DNA of 64,000 nucleotides from Chrysemys picta bellii (Eukaryota > Chordata > Testudines > Emydidae), in contig NC_088809.1 of the NCBI RefSeq assembly GCF_011386835.1, positions 5,403,001 through 5,467,000 of the forward strand, in the 5' to 3' direction. Below the pieces are notes generated by a model. It saw only the letters and a list, made by a program, of their open reading frames with translations, did not search any database and had not been told where the DNA came from. Positions 32,301 to 42,258 of the stretch are shown one piece after another. Numbering within the stretch: the first letter of the stretch is position 1; every line of letters starts with the position of its first letter. The position numbers and the translations under genes are program-made.

Positions 32301-33940
32301 TCATCATCTTAATTGCTGTTGCTGTTTTTTTAAGTCCTCTACAGAAGGTCTTTGTAATGACAAGTGAACAGTTTACGCTTCATAAGCATACATAAAGAAA
32401 GCTGCTGCTAATTGGAGGGGGAGTAATGCAGTTATGATTCTTCAATGTTTAAGTTACAATTGGTTAAAAGGACACATTTTGGTTAGTATTTACTCTGCTA
32501 TATACAATTCTATCCAGGGTGAAATTTGATTGATAAGGTCTGAACCCAGAAATGACTATTTTGGAGGGAGAAGAGATGTTTATTTAAACCTTACTTATAA
32601 TACCATCATCAGCATATCTATTACTGTTTTATTTCTTATTTTATCTGTGGTTGTGAACTGTTAACGACTACAATAGCCAGTCATGTCACAAGGGCAGGAG
32701 GGAGAATCCCTGTCATACCCCTGAAGAACTCCTTTTTTCTATACCCTGCCCTCAAGGGTTGTAGCTGTAATCTTCCAGATTAATAGGACTCTTCAAAGCC
32801 CAGCAGTGATGCCCCTTAATCTACCAGAGGGGGGTTACTGTTGAGTAATGTACTCCCTTTCCCTTCCACTGCTTATCCTAAGGGCTCAGTGCACTGCCTC
32901 AGCAGCACTCCCAGCTCCTAAAAGGCTGAAGAGGGTTGTTTTTAAACTTCTCTCTCCTCCAAAAGTTACATTTCTGTAGTATAGATAGCTATAGATAAAG
33001 TACTCTCACAGTTACATGCCAAAACTTGTTTTCGCTGAATGTTAAGATTTTTCCTTTTTGCTCCTCCTTCCACAGATAACAATATCTTTAGAGAGCATCA
33101 GCCTGGAGCCTTGCTTTCTATAATCATTGAAGGGCTGAAGGTGTCTCCTAACTCCCCCTTCCAGCTTATTGACTCACTTTGTCAGTAGCTTGTGTGTTAT
33201 GAGAAGATATCATTCTTTAGAATCAGAACAGGGAAAGGAACATTGTTTGCACTGAGAGAATCATACAGATGACAGTTCTTTTTTTCTAAAGCATTCAGTG
33301 TGTAATTGATGAAGACATTCCAAGCTATTCTAATGAAGTGTACTGTCTGCCAGTCTGTGTGCTCTTCCTAGAGAACCATCTGTTACACCTCAAATATCTA
33401 AAGGTCTGCCATCATTTATTGCACCAAACAAATCAATTTCTTTGTCTGACATGCAGTAACTTGTGAATGTGGCCTCCTAGAAGGTAGTTTGTTACCATGC
33501 AAAGCACAGGATCTTCTGTCCGTTGTTGCCATATAAAAAACGTTTTTTTCATGACTCATCATATCAAATTTCTGATATCAGACCTACTGATTAGATTTTA
33601 ATTTACTTGATAACATATATAAATACTAAAAATTCCTGAATGATTTTTCTCTTCACTCAATCATTGTTGCATCATAAGCTTTTTCTTTTGGTAAACCAAA
33701 CCTTTCTTTGTAATACTCTGTAGGTCTTGTGTATAAAGGCAACGTGGCCTTATTGTAACTTGATTTACTGTTCCTTTAATTAGATTATTTGTAGCTGAAA
33801 CAAACCTTGGTTAGCCAATAACCTAACAAATCTTGCTCTGTCATGTTGCAGCAAATAAAGATATTTCAAATTACACTGTATGGTGGTTACCAGAAGGGTT
33901 CTTCTGATAAGCATGTAGGCCTTTAGAACACAAGGATATA
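29336..33940. other. intergenic stretch without recognised gene
   Basis: Searched for a terminal exon of gene 1 and for repeats. Apart from a short GAGCCAAATTCTCAGCCCTG relic near 30800, which resembles a palindromic ancient repeat, I see no nameable feature. Open frames here lack splice context and coding bias. Confidence 0.45.
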
Positions 33941-34007
33941 GGACCCAATCCTGCAGCATATGAAGTCACTGGGACCTTAATGTGAGTAAAGGCTGCAGGA
34001 GCAGGCC
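33941..34007. repeat. palindromic ancient repeat (GGACCCAATCCTGCAG), copy 1
   Basis: GGACCCAATCCTGCAG at the left faces CTGCAGGAGCAGGCC at the right, around GAAGTCACTGGGACC. This is the decayed palindrome GGCCC-AATCCTGCA known across birds and reptiles. Two related copies lie at 34275-34373 and 35522-35590. Confidence 0.6.
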
Positions 34008-34274
34008 TATAATGGTAAATGTTATGGTTATTTGCAAACCCATTACTCCCCCTTCCCTGCTGTAGATTCAAAGAACATCCTCACTCCCTCATTCATCTGA
34101 GACGGTTCATTTCTTTCCCCCTAATACTTTGACCTATGAGAATACAAGTGCTTTTTTGAGAAGTGCAGAAATGTCCTATTGTGAGATTCCTTACCTAAAA
34201 GACTCTTAAGACTTGTGCCTAAATAGGTAGTAGTCTTCCATTAATGGAAAAAATAAACAATATGAAACTAATTA

Positions 34275-34373
34275 AGACCCTGAAGCACATGTGTAACTTT
34301 GCACACATATGTAGTCCCAGGGACTTCAAAAGGACTACTCACATGCATGTTTAAGTCTTTGCAGGATCAGGGC
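34275..34373. repeat. palindromic ancient repeat, copy 2
   Basis: AAGACCCTGAAGCACATGTG faces CTTTGCAGGATCAGGGCC, with GTAGTCCCAGGGACT and GGACTACTCACATGCATG as inner arms. Together the arms form a long imperfect hairpin. Confidence 0.7.
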
Positions 34374-35224
34374 CTAACAGTGCAGGAATTCTCAGCTTTC
34401 CTTCCCTTTCACTGTACTATATTGTACCCACATAGTCTAATAGGGTCCTCTACTAAAACCTGACCCACCAATGGAAATCAAACCACAATACAAAATTCAC
34501 CATCTTGTGAAAGTAGTCCTGTAATACCCAAACTTGAGGAGGTATTAATGAAAAAGCAGCTTAAGGTAGGTGAGGTGAAGAGCAGAATCCATAGTGAAAA
34601 ACGCTCAATGAAAATCTTAATTACTGTGTATAGTGCCTTTACACCACAGTGACGGTACCCTAGAAATGCATTAGAATAGATATTTAGTTGGACCTAAACA
34701 GGTCCCCCAATCCTACCTCCTGTGACTTTATTTTTTTTATTAAAAAGTAAGATATTGTTCTCTCATTCCCACAACCTATTTGCTAGGCACTTTTGGTACT
34801 GTACATACAGTATGTATGCCAGGATTCCAGTAACTTGATTTAATTGTTTACAGAGGAACACACATTATGTAAATATTCTACTGTACCTTGTCCTTTGGAG
34901 TGTTGCACATACTTATAGTAGTATGTCCATAGTAAATGTTTTGGTAACTTTGTAGTGGTCAGGGCATATTTGTTAAAGCCTGATAGACATTTCTTTACAG
35001 TAATAATATTTTTAATCCCTCTTGCTTAAATTGCTTGATAGTCTGCAATAGTAATTACTGTGTGGCTGTGGGGATCCATCCATTTTACGTACCTTAAATT
35101 GTTAAAAATTAGCTTCCACCCAACCCCCTTTGAAATCATTTGGAAAAGAGAACTGTTGAGCAGATGCCAATAATAAATCCTGTTGAGATCTCTATATCCT
35201 CCTGATAGTACTGCCTGTGCCAAC

Positions 35225-35375
35225 TGGAGACTGACTGGCATGAATTTGAACTCTCTGTACCACTTGATATATTATGCTTCAAATGGACCAATTACAATAA
35301 TTACCAGCTCTGTGGCTGGGGCTTTAGTGCTCAGTCTGCACCTCATACCCCAGCTAGCTGGCAATATATTCAATC
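35225..35375. repeat. diverged sequence pair, copy 1
   Basis: ATGCTTCAAATGGACCAATT and ACAATAATTACC match ATGCTTCAGATGGAC and ATTACAATAATCAC at 36247-36272, with further scattered matches on both sides (ACTGGCATGAATTTG versus GTTGGCATAAATCTG). The nature is unknown. It may be a diverged tandem duplication or two copies of an unnamed repeat. Confidence 0.45.
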
Positions 35376-35521
35376 CTACAAACTCTCAGTTTTTCAAATA
35401 AAATGAATGTGAAATGAAATACTTAGAAAAATTAGATGAGAGCTTGAACTGAAATTAAATGCTAGCCAATGGTGATGGTGTTCATGATGCAAACAGTAGA
35501 TTACTAGAAAGTTACAAAGTT

Positions 35522-35590
35522 AGGCCCAAATCCTGCAATCAGTTCAGCATTGGAAGACCCTTTTGCAAGGGGGTCCAATTGCAGGATCAG
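35522..35590. repeat. palindromic ancient repeat, copy 3
   Basis: AGGCCCAAATCCTGCAATC faces CCAATTGCAGGATCAG. It is short and diverged, the same family as the two copies within 1.6 kb to the left. Confidence 0.55.
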
Positions 35591-36204
35591 TGCTTGAAAA
35601 AGTACAGTGGGGAACACTTTATAAATGTCTATAGATTGGTAGAAATTCTGCCTTATATTTCAATATATATTTTTAAGACAGTGAAACTAAATCAGAAAAA
35701 AATCTGTATAAAAAGGAGTGGTACACTTTTAATTAAGCCATTGTTATTTTTCAATTGTCTTTTACTTTTCTTATCAGAACCTTAACTCTCTCAAAAATAC
35801 AGCATTTTTATTTCTCTGCAAAAGATATTTTACAGAGAAAATGTTTTAAATCATTTAGTAGAAAAATAAATTAGTGAGGAGGGATTCCGGTTATCCTTTT
35901 AATAACAATTTATCTTCCCTTGATGACTGGGGTTGCTCAATAGCCACCGGCCATATCACCATTCCACTAGGAACAAAGTCTGCATCAAGGTACTTCTTGT
36001 GTGCACAATCACCTATGTTGGGATGTTGTCTTGTGTCTCGACCCTCCACTGGGTATACTGAATAGTTGTTAAAGAAAAATTTAATCTTATAATATTTTAA
36101 TCTGTATCATTACTAGTCCTTTTCATTGTTTCTAGTGTTGTGATCTCTTTAATTATTCTGTAGCAATGATAGCATTCCGTGTATCAAGGAGGCAGGGGAA
36201 CTGT

Positions 36205-36350
36205 TGGCATAAATCTGTCATAAGTTTATATAACCTGACATATGCTTCAGATGGACTATTACAATAATCACTTGTACTGCTGTAACTTTGGCTACTTGGC
36301 ATGTGACCCATGTACCTCAATTAGCAGAATACATTGTATTATCTAGATAG
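36205..36350. repeat. diverged sequence pair, copy 2
   Basis: Partner of 35225-35375, described there. The two copies are about 1 kb apart in direct orientation. Confidence 0.45.
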
Positions 36351-36623
36351 TAATTTGTGTGTGCCCAAAAAGTATCTGAACGATTTTCATTCAAAAAGGT
36401 GTTGAAACAAAAGTAAATGGATGAAATTTAGGGGTGGGTAAATTAGTGTAAATTACAGGTAGTTAAGTGGGTGTCTAAATTAGTGTCACTTTGCATACTG
36501 AGCAGCCAGAAGATGTAAATTAAGATGGAAGGTTGGCACTTTAAGTTACTCTTCTTATTTTTTCCAGTTAGTTGTTTTTCCTCCCAAATTACAAATTAGA
36601 CTCCCTTTCCCTCCCTTGACTCA

Positions 36624-37132
36624 GGGCTTTTCTTGACACAGGGAAGTTTTACCAGTTATACTGGGATAATAAAACGGTATAGTTAAACTGATACAGTTAC
36701 ATGAATTCTGGAATAAGAGTGCCTTTTCAGTTTAGCTTAAACCCCTTCCAAAGCAATGTAAGCTAAACCAAGGCTACATCTACACTACGGGGCGGGGGGT
36801 CGATTTAAGATATGCAAATTCAGCTACGCAAATAGCGTAGCTGAATTCGACGTATCGCAGCCGACTTACCCCGCTGTAGGGACGGCGGCAAAATCGACCT
36901 CTGCGGCTTCCCGTCGACGGCGCTTACTCCCACCTCCGCTGGTGGAGTAAGAGCGTCGATCCCCGAGAGGTCGATTTCTACCCGCCGATTCAGGCGGGTA
37001 GTGTAGACCCAGCCCAAGAAAAGGCATTCTTATACCTGAATAAGGGTGTCAACATTGGGAGTTATACTGGTATAACTATATTGTTTTAAATTCACATTTA
37101 TACTAGTATAACTTTGCTGTATAGACATGCCC
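36624..37132. mobile_element. Harbinger-like inverted-repeat element split by a second MITE
   Basis: The outer ends GGGCTTTTCTTGACACA and, reversed, GGGCATGTCTATACAGC are related, and both lead into AGTTATACTAGTATAA-type sequence. TCA is found on both outer sides (36621-36623, 37133-37135). The left arm (36624-36770) and right arm (37018-37132) are separated by the MITE at 36772-37014. Confidence 0.72.
36772..37014. mobile_element. Harbinger-like MITE, nested, CAA duplication
   Basis: The ends GGCTACATCTACACTAC and, reversed, GGCTGGGTCTACACTAC are inverted repeats with CAA on both sides (36769-36771, 37015-37017). The palindrome around AGCTACGCAAATAGCGTAGCT and the GC-rich TCGAC-containing body match the family of 1594-1877. 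A 65-aa minus-strand frame across it is not a gene. Confidence 0.9.
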
Positions 37133-38794
37133 TCATATTCCCTTATAGCCACTTAGGGTGTGTCTAGAGTAAAGGATAAAAAGTGGTGTTGGTGCAGGGT
37201 GTATTAATGCCCTTGTCAACAAAAGATATGAATTCTTGAAGGGAAGTAGGTTGGGAACTGGAGGGGAATAAAGATGGGAGGCAATTCTATTTGGTGGTTC
37301 ATATATTTTATGATGATTAGGGTATTAAAAATTAGTGAGACTTGATATCTGAGTGATGGGAGAGGCCGTGCTAAGGAGGGAATGGTCAGCTGTAGCACTT
37401 GAAGGGAGGGCAAGTTATTGCAACCTCTGGTTCACAATCATACACTGGTTACACCTGGGTAATTTTTCATCTCTTGTTCTTAAACATTTAATGGTGCTAC
37501 TGGAAGAGATGCTGCGTCATGTTGTTCACCTCCCAAGCTGTGTTTATTATGCTCTTGCTGGTGTCCTCTGGATGCCTTCTCTGCTTTTTTAGAATTTACT
37601 TTCAAAATGTACCATTTTCTTCAAAATCATTCAACGGAGAGATTCCCCAGGACAGCCTGTATGTAATCTGTTGACTTTTCTTATTCAACAGGGGAATGTT
37701 TTATCTTGTAAGGGAAAGGGGAGCATAAACTGGAACAGTTTAGAAATGCAAACAATGTTGGGGAAAGGAGGATTTGCTTTTTGTTCCTTCTCCGCAAATC
37801 ATTAATATTATTGAAACAAACACCTCTGCCTACAGGGAAAACAAGCTATTCCTCACCTTTCTTGGCTAGATATTTGGTGATTTGGAGCCAAGTGAAAAGT
37901 GAGGGGGGGTATAATATGTAGGGATACATGAGTAAAATGTTAAGGTACTGCATTGGGTTTCAACTGCCAACTGCTATCAGTTTCATTGGCTTCAATCTTG
38001 TGCAATGTTGAACATTTCCCCCATTATCTCCTTTCTGAAGACTGGTTAATTTTTAAATTGGATCATCAACATTCTCTTAACTCTTGAAGTTTATATTATA
38101 CAAAGTTGAGCCTTAGAACCACCACAAACCTCACTCCCTTCTGCTCTAAATGCAAGATGTGTTTCTTTGACTTTGCCTTTGCTAGCACAAAGCACAGTGT
38201 ACTGTGTACATATAAGATATTACATTAAACATAAAAAATCCCATACAGTTTCCCTCTTGGGAGAGGAAGAGAAAGAAAGAGCACATGTGACAGATGCTAA
38301 TCATGTTCCTTAATGCATTTCTGGAAGTTGCTCAGATACTACAGTGATGAGGGCTGTCTAAAATAGAATGAATCTCCAGCATCAGTATTTCACAAAATGG
38401 TTGGGCTTTTTTTGTTTTGTTTCTTGCTTGTTTCGGGAGGCTTTGTTTTCAAATTGTATTTACTAAATCCAACTTAAAGCTACCTAAGAAGATACAAAAT
38501 TGACCATACATGATTAGGAAAACATGGACTATTATCCAGCGTATCTTAATATTGTTTATGCAACCCCATTTGTGTGCATGACTCTTCATAGAACAAATAA
38601 GTCAGTTAGTGGCTTGATGATTTTATAATTTAATTCAGATAAAATATAGGATGGCAAATGAAAAAAAGAAAGAAAAAGAGAAGAAATATATCAACTAGTA
38701 CTTCAGATAAAGATTTTTAAATACATTTTCTTTCTCCCTCCTCTTATGAAGGTGGCATGTTTATATCAATATTATTGGACAGATACTTTGCATC
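37133..38794. other. intergenic stretch, nothing recognised
   Basis: No repeat of a nameable family and no convincing exon. The 79-aa frame at 37353-37592 lacks splice context in a fitting phase and any motif I know. Confidence 0.4.
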
Positions 38795-38985
38795 TATAAC
38801 GCGCCTTTTAGATAAGGATAGCAAAGTATTTACAAATATTAACTAACATGACATGAAAGTTAAATACAATTATTAGTTTCATTTTACAGATAAGTAAACT
38901 GAGGCATAAAACTTAAGTGAGTTGCCCAAGACTATATAGTGAATCAGTGGCAAAGCTAGTATTCTCTAGATTTGCTCTACTAGTA
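38795..38985 (-). repeat. MIR SINE
   Basis: TTCATTTTACAGATAAGTAA, ACTGAGGCATAAAACTTAAG, TGAGTTGCCCAAGACTATAT and TCAGTGGCAAAGCTAGTA are the reversed MIR core and head. An AACGCGCCTTTTAGA stretch at its left corresponds to the MIR tail. Confidence 0.82.
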
Positions 38986-39004
38986 TGTGCTGTTTAAGGA
39001 GATA

Positions 39005-39088
39005 GGGCCATATTCTCAGCTGATGGAAGCTGATATAAGTCTAGTGAAATCAATAGAGGTCTACTTACACCAGTTGAAAATCTGCCCT
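39005..39088. repeat. palindromic ancient repeat (GGCCATATTCTCAGC)
   Basis: GGCCATATTCTCAGCTGATG faces TTACACCAGTTGAAAATCTG. This is the diverged GGCCAAATTCTGC palindrome common in amniote genomes. Confidence 0.55.
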
Positions 39089-40451
39089 ACAGTGTGTAGT
39101 ATCCCATGTTTCCATTCCCTCAATCAAATCCTATCTTTTCCTAAAGATGCTGTTTGATAGAAAACACAACAGTACTTCTGTGTTAATGCTGAACTCTTCT
39201 TTCTTTTAGCTCCTTCAAAGTGTTGAATTTCTCCTTGGGGATGTGTGACTTAATAACATTGCAAACAACTCTTTATCTCTGTGCAGGGAGATAATTACTC
39301 TAACGACCAAAGTGCTACATTGAAACTTTGGAGGTCTTTTGCGTGCATCTAAGTACCCAAAGCAGCCCAGAGGAGTCAGTTCTGAGTACTGCAGCAGCAC
39401 AGATCTTGCTGTCCTCATCTTCAGTCACTATGGAGAAAACCATCTGCTTCTGCTTTGAGTTGGAAAGGGGCTTGTGTTCCAAAGTACCCTCCCCCCACAG
39501 CCCATCCCTGTCTCTAGCTGCTGTATTTACAAGAACAGTGAGGGAATGAATCTCTTGGGTTAAAAACATTCCAGTTTAGTTCTAATTAAAATAAATAAAT
39601 GAAAATCCTGCTTGCATACAGACATACAAAAATAGTCTTTGTGTGAGAAGTAAATCTACAAAGTTTATCTGTCTTAGAAACAGATAAATCTACAACTGCT
39701 CATTGTCTTCTTTTTATTATAAACTTATTTATAGAGTGTCCTTTCCTCCATCTCCTACTCAAGATGTGCAGAAGGCAGACACTCAGCACATTCATGGGTC
39801 CTGAAATAATTTTCAGGGCTTGTGAAATATCATGTTGCGTAGCTTTGATCTAATGTGCTGGGGTACCATAAAAATATCATATTTGAATGTAAATGTTATG
39901 CTAGCCAAACTATTTGAAAGTATCTTTCCTTTGCCAGAACCACTTTTTCAAATTTAAAATACAACTACTAACAACAATATATAATTATATTGTTACATAA
40001 AATAATAAAGCTTTAAAGTTTGTATTCTACCTGCATCCTCTTGAATGTGATATAATAGACCCACCATGTTAGTCTAATAAAATGTTGACTATTAAAAAAA
40101 ATGTAAAAGGTAAAGTTATTTTTAAATAAATGTTATGTTACTATAATACCTCCACTTCTGAACTCTGAATTCATACTGCTTGTGCAATTACATACATCCA
40201 CTACCATAGGAACAAACCGATTGTACCATGCATGCTGCATAATATTTTTCTCAAAATGGAGCACAGTTCTGCAGCAGGGTAGATTTGATGGCTATGGAAT
40301 ACATAGAGAGCTGTTCATACCTATCTTTTCTAAAGAACTTTAAGATGCAAAACCCACTCTATAAGTGCAAAGTGCCGATTTGCTCTTGTGCATTGACCTC
40401 TATCAGCCTGTGCCAAGATTTGGAAAAGACTCGAGTCCTTCTTTCCAGTAA

Positions 40452-40492
40452 AAACAAGGAGTCTGGTGGCACCTTAGAGACTAACACTTCTT
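40452..40492. repeat. fragment of the same repeat family as 1-66
   Basis: AAACAAGGAGTCTGGTGGCA followed by CCTTAGAGACTAACA is the segment that normally stands just left of the one at the window start. Only about 40 bp remain. Confidence 0.6.
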
Positions 40493-40565
40493 TCCAGTGT
40501 TCAGGAGCAGTTGATAAGGCTTGGATTTTGGGCCTCATCCCTGGGTCACTGACAGATGCTACAGG

Positions 40566-40688
40566 TAGGGTTGCCAACCCTCCAGGATTGGCCTGGACTC
40601 TCCAGAAATTAAAGATTAATCTTTAATGAAAGATTATGTCCTGTGATGAAATCTCTAGGAATACAGCCAACCAAAACTGGCAACCCTA
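40566..40688. mobile_element. hAT MITE (TAGGGTTGCCAACCCTCC ends)
   Basis: The ends TAGGGTTGCCAACCCTCC and AAAACTGGCAACCCTA are inverted, flanked by the 8-bp duplication GCTACAGG/GCTATAGG (40558-40565, 40689-40696; one mismatch). It is 123 bp with no coding content. Confidence 0.88.
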
Positions 40689-40724
40689 GCTATAGGTGGA
40701 TATGTTGGTTGAGTGATGGACCTG

Positions 40725-40915
40725 GGGCTAGAATCTGAACCCAGTTGGCCTCTGTTTGGAGGCTGCTGGGATGCAGAAATGGATTACTCCTGTTGGAGAT
40801 TTGAACTAGTGCTTTGAGTGGGGATTCAAACCCCAGCATGGTACGAGCTGGGGAGACACAATTCAACCCTGTGTCAAATGTGAGGCCTTGTGGTAAAGTG
40901 GGATTCGAACCAGGA
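40725..40915 (-). repeat. cluster of tRNA T-arm-like (B-box-like) motifs
   Basis: Read on the minus strand, four short motifs of the form GGTTC-A-TC occur. They are GGTTCGAATCCC (40901-40912), GGGGTTTGAATCCCC (40820-40834), AGTTCAAATCTCC (40794-40806) and GGGTTCAGATTC (40731-40742). Each resembles the tRNA T-loop and B-box, but no A-box, anticodon stem or acceptor pairing was found, so none is called a tRNA gene. They may be debris of tRNA-derived SINEs. Confidence 0.4.
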
Positions 40916-40963
40916 CTTTGATGTTTAAATTAATTTCAAACGTTCAGCTCGCCCCACAACGAC

Positions 40964-40978
40964 CCACTAGATGGCGCT
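40964..40978 (+). promoter_or_regulatory. CTCF-binding-site-like motif
   Basis: CCACTAGATGGCGCT matches the known CTCF core (CCASYAGRKGGCRS) at every defined position. It marks the upstream border of the CpG island, between gene 1 and MED13, where an insulator would make sense. Binding is inferred from the motif only. Confidence 0.7.
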
Positions 40979-41403
40979 CTCTCAACGAGCAGCGAGCCCC
41001 ACTTTCCCAGCTCCCTAGCGCTGCCGGGGACCCTAATGGCCGGGCTCCGCCACTGCAGCCTCTTTCCCTGAACCTCGACGGCGGCCATCGTTGCTCAAGC
41101 CCACGTGACGCGGCGGCGACCAATCAGGGCGCGGAAGGGGGCCCGGACTCTCGTCCCTGTGGCCGCCATTAAAGAAAAAGGGGCTCGGAACTAGACGGGA
41201 GAAGAACCCCCCTCTCTCCCCGCCCCGGCCGGGACGCGACATGGGGGCGACCCGCTGACAGTAGCCGGGCGCTCAGGATGCCGCGGCCGGGCAGCCGCCG
41301 ACAGAGGCACCGCTGAGAGAGGAGGCCCGCCAGCTGGGGCTTCGGGGCACCGACTGCGGCCGCCGCGTCCCTCTGTCTCCGCGCTTGGCGGCGGGGCCGG
41401 AGC

Positions 41404-42060
41404 GTGTGGGATTCGGCCCCCCGGCTGAGGAGAACTCGGGGTTCGGCTCCTAGCTGGGGGGATCTGGGGGTTCGGCCCCCCCGTCCGCGGAGGTTCCCCA
41501 GTGGAGCGGATTGGGGGTTCAGCCCGCCCTTTGGGAGGCCCCTCCCCCGAAGAGACCCTGCAGTCCCTCCCCAGCTAGGGAGATTGTGGGGTTCAGCCCC
41601 CATCACAAGAGACGGCTCCATCTGAAGATTTGCGGGGTTCGCACCGGCGGAGGGAACCCCCCGGCCGCGGCAACTTGGTGGGGTTCGGAGAGCCACTCAT
41701 CTGTGGGGATTTGGTGGGGGTCGGCTCAACTTTGGGGTAGGCCCCTGCTGACGAGAGACTTCGTGGGATTCATCCGCCTCTCTGAAAAAACTGGGGCTCA
41801 CCCCCTTGAGAAGATCTGCCCCCGAAGAGACTTTGAGGGTCGCCACAGTTTCTCTCTTCCGCCCCCCCTCCCCCCAGCGAAGGATCTTCACGCACAACGG
41901 AGAATATTTGGGTCTCACCCTTCAGAGAAGAGGATTGTTGAGAGGGGTTATGCTCACAAGAAAACATACCTCGCTGGGCTGCTGCTGAGGGGGCGTTCAG
42001 GGTCCCCTTCTCACTCAAGAACCCCCCCCGGCGGATTTTGGGGTACACCCCGGGAGAATT
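41404..42060. repeat. degenerate GGGGTTCGGCCCC tandem repeat in the MED13 leader
   Basis: A core of the form GATTTGGGGGTTCGGCCCC recurs with strong divergence at about 41411, 41441, 41471, 41518, 41591, 41638, 41683, 41720, 41768, 41907 and 42040, spaced 30-140 bp. The best copy, GGGGGTTCGGCCCCC (41466-41480), would fold into a hairpin with a UUCG-containing loop in RNA. Spacers share CCCGAAGAGAC-like or GAAGAG motifs (41547, 41823, 41926). I know no named repeat of this kind. Confidence 0.65.
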
Positions 42061-42258
42061 TCACCCCACCCTTGGGAATTCTTAAAATTTATCTGGCTTC
42101 TGACACCTGAAGTTTTTGTCTGATCTAATTTTTAATTTATTTGGAATATATTTTGAGAGGGAGAAGAATCTGACACCCCCGCTTTACTCTCTTCCCCTCA
42201 GACTCTTATCGACCCACGACTGCTCAGCCCCAGTCATTCCACTATTTGCCCCTCTCAT

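Larger units (their letters stand above)
40950..42120 (+). promoter_or_regulatory. MED13: CpG-island promoter of MED13
   Basis: Composition changes abruptly from AT-rich to CpG-dense. Positions show a CTCF-like site (40964-40978), a GCGGCCATCG YY1-like site (41081-41090) and an E-box CACGTG (41102-41107). A CCAAT box in GACCAATCAGGG (41120-41124) follows, then GCCGCCATT (41162-41170), also YY1-like and often found at start sites. There is no TATA box. Transcription probably begins between about 41150 and 41300, which is inference. From 41400 on the island consists largely of a degenerate TTCG-centred repeat. The long open frames on both strands here (up to 199 codons) reflect GC content and lack of stops, not genes. 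Confidence 0.85.

Noticed and set aside
37353..37592. 79-codon frame as a last exon of gene 1
   Set aside because: No acceptor in phase 0 at a suitable place, no motif shared with the rest, and an ordinary AT-rich surrounding; kept as non-coding.
40725..40915. tRNA gene on the minus strand (GGTTCGAATCCC)
   Set aside because: No A-box, anticodon arm or acceptor stem at the required distance; only isolated T-arm-like motifs.
41169..42110. Open frames of 175 codons (minus) and 199 codons (plus) in the CpG island
   Set aside because: They overlap each other on opposite strands, are made of GC-rich repeated units and Arg/Pro/Ser-rich sequence, and have no splice context or recognised motif. Lack of stops follows from composition.
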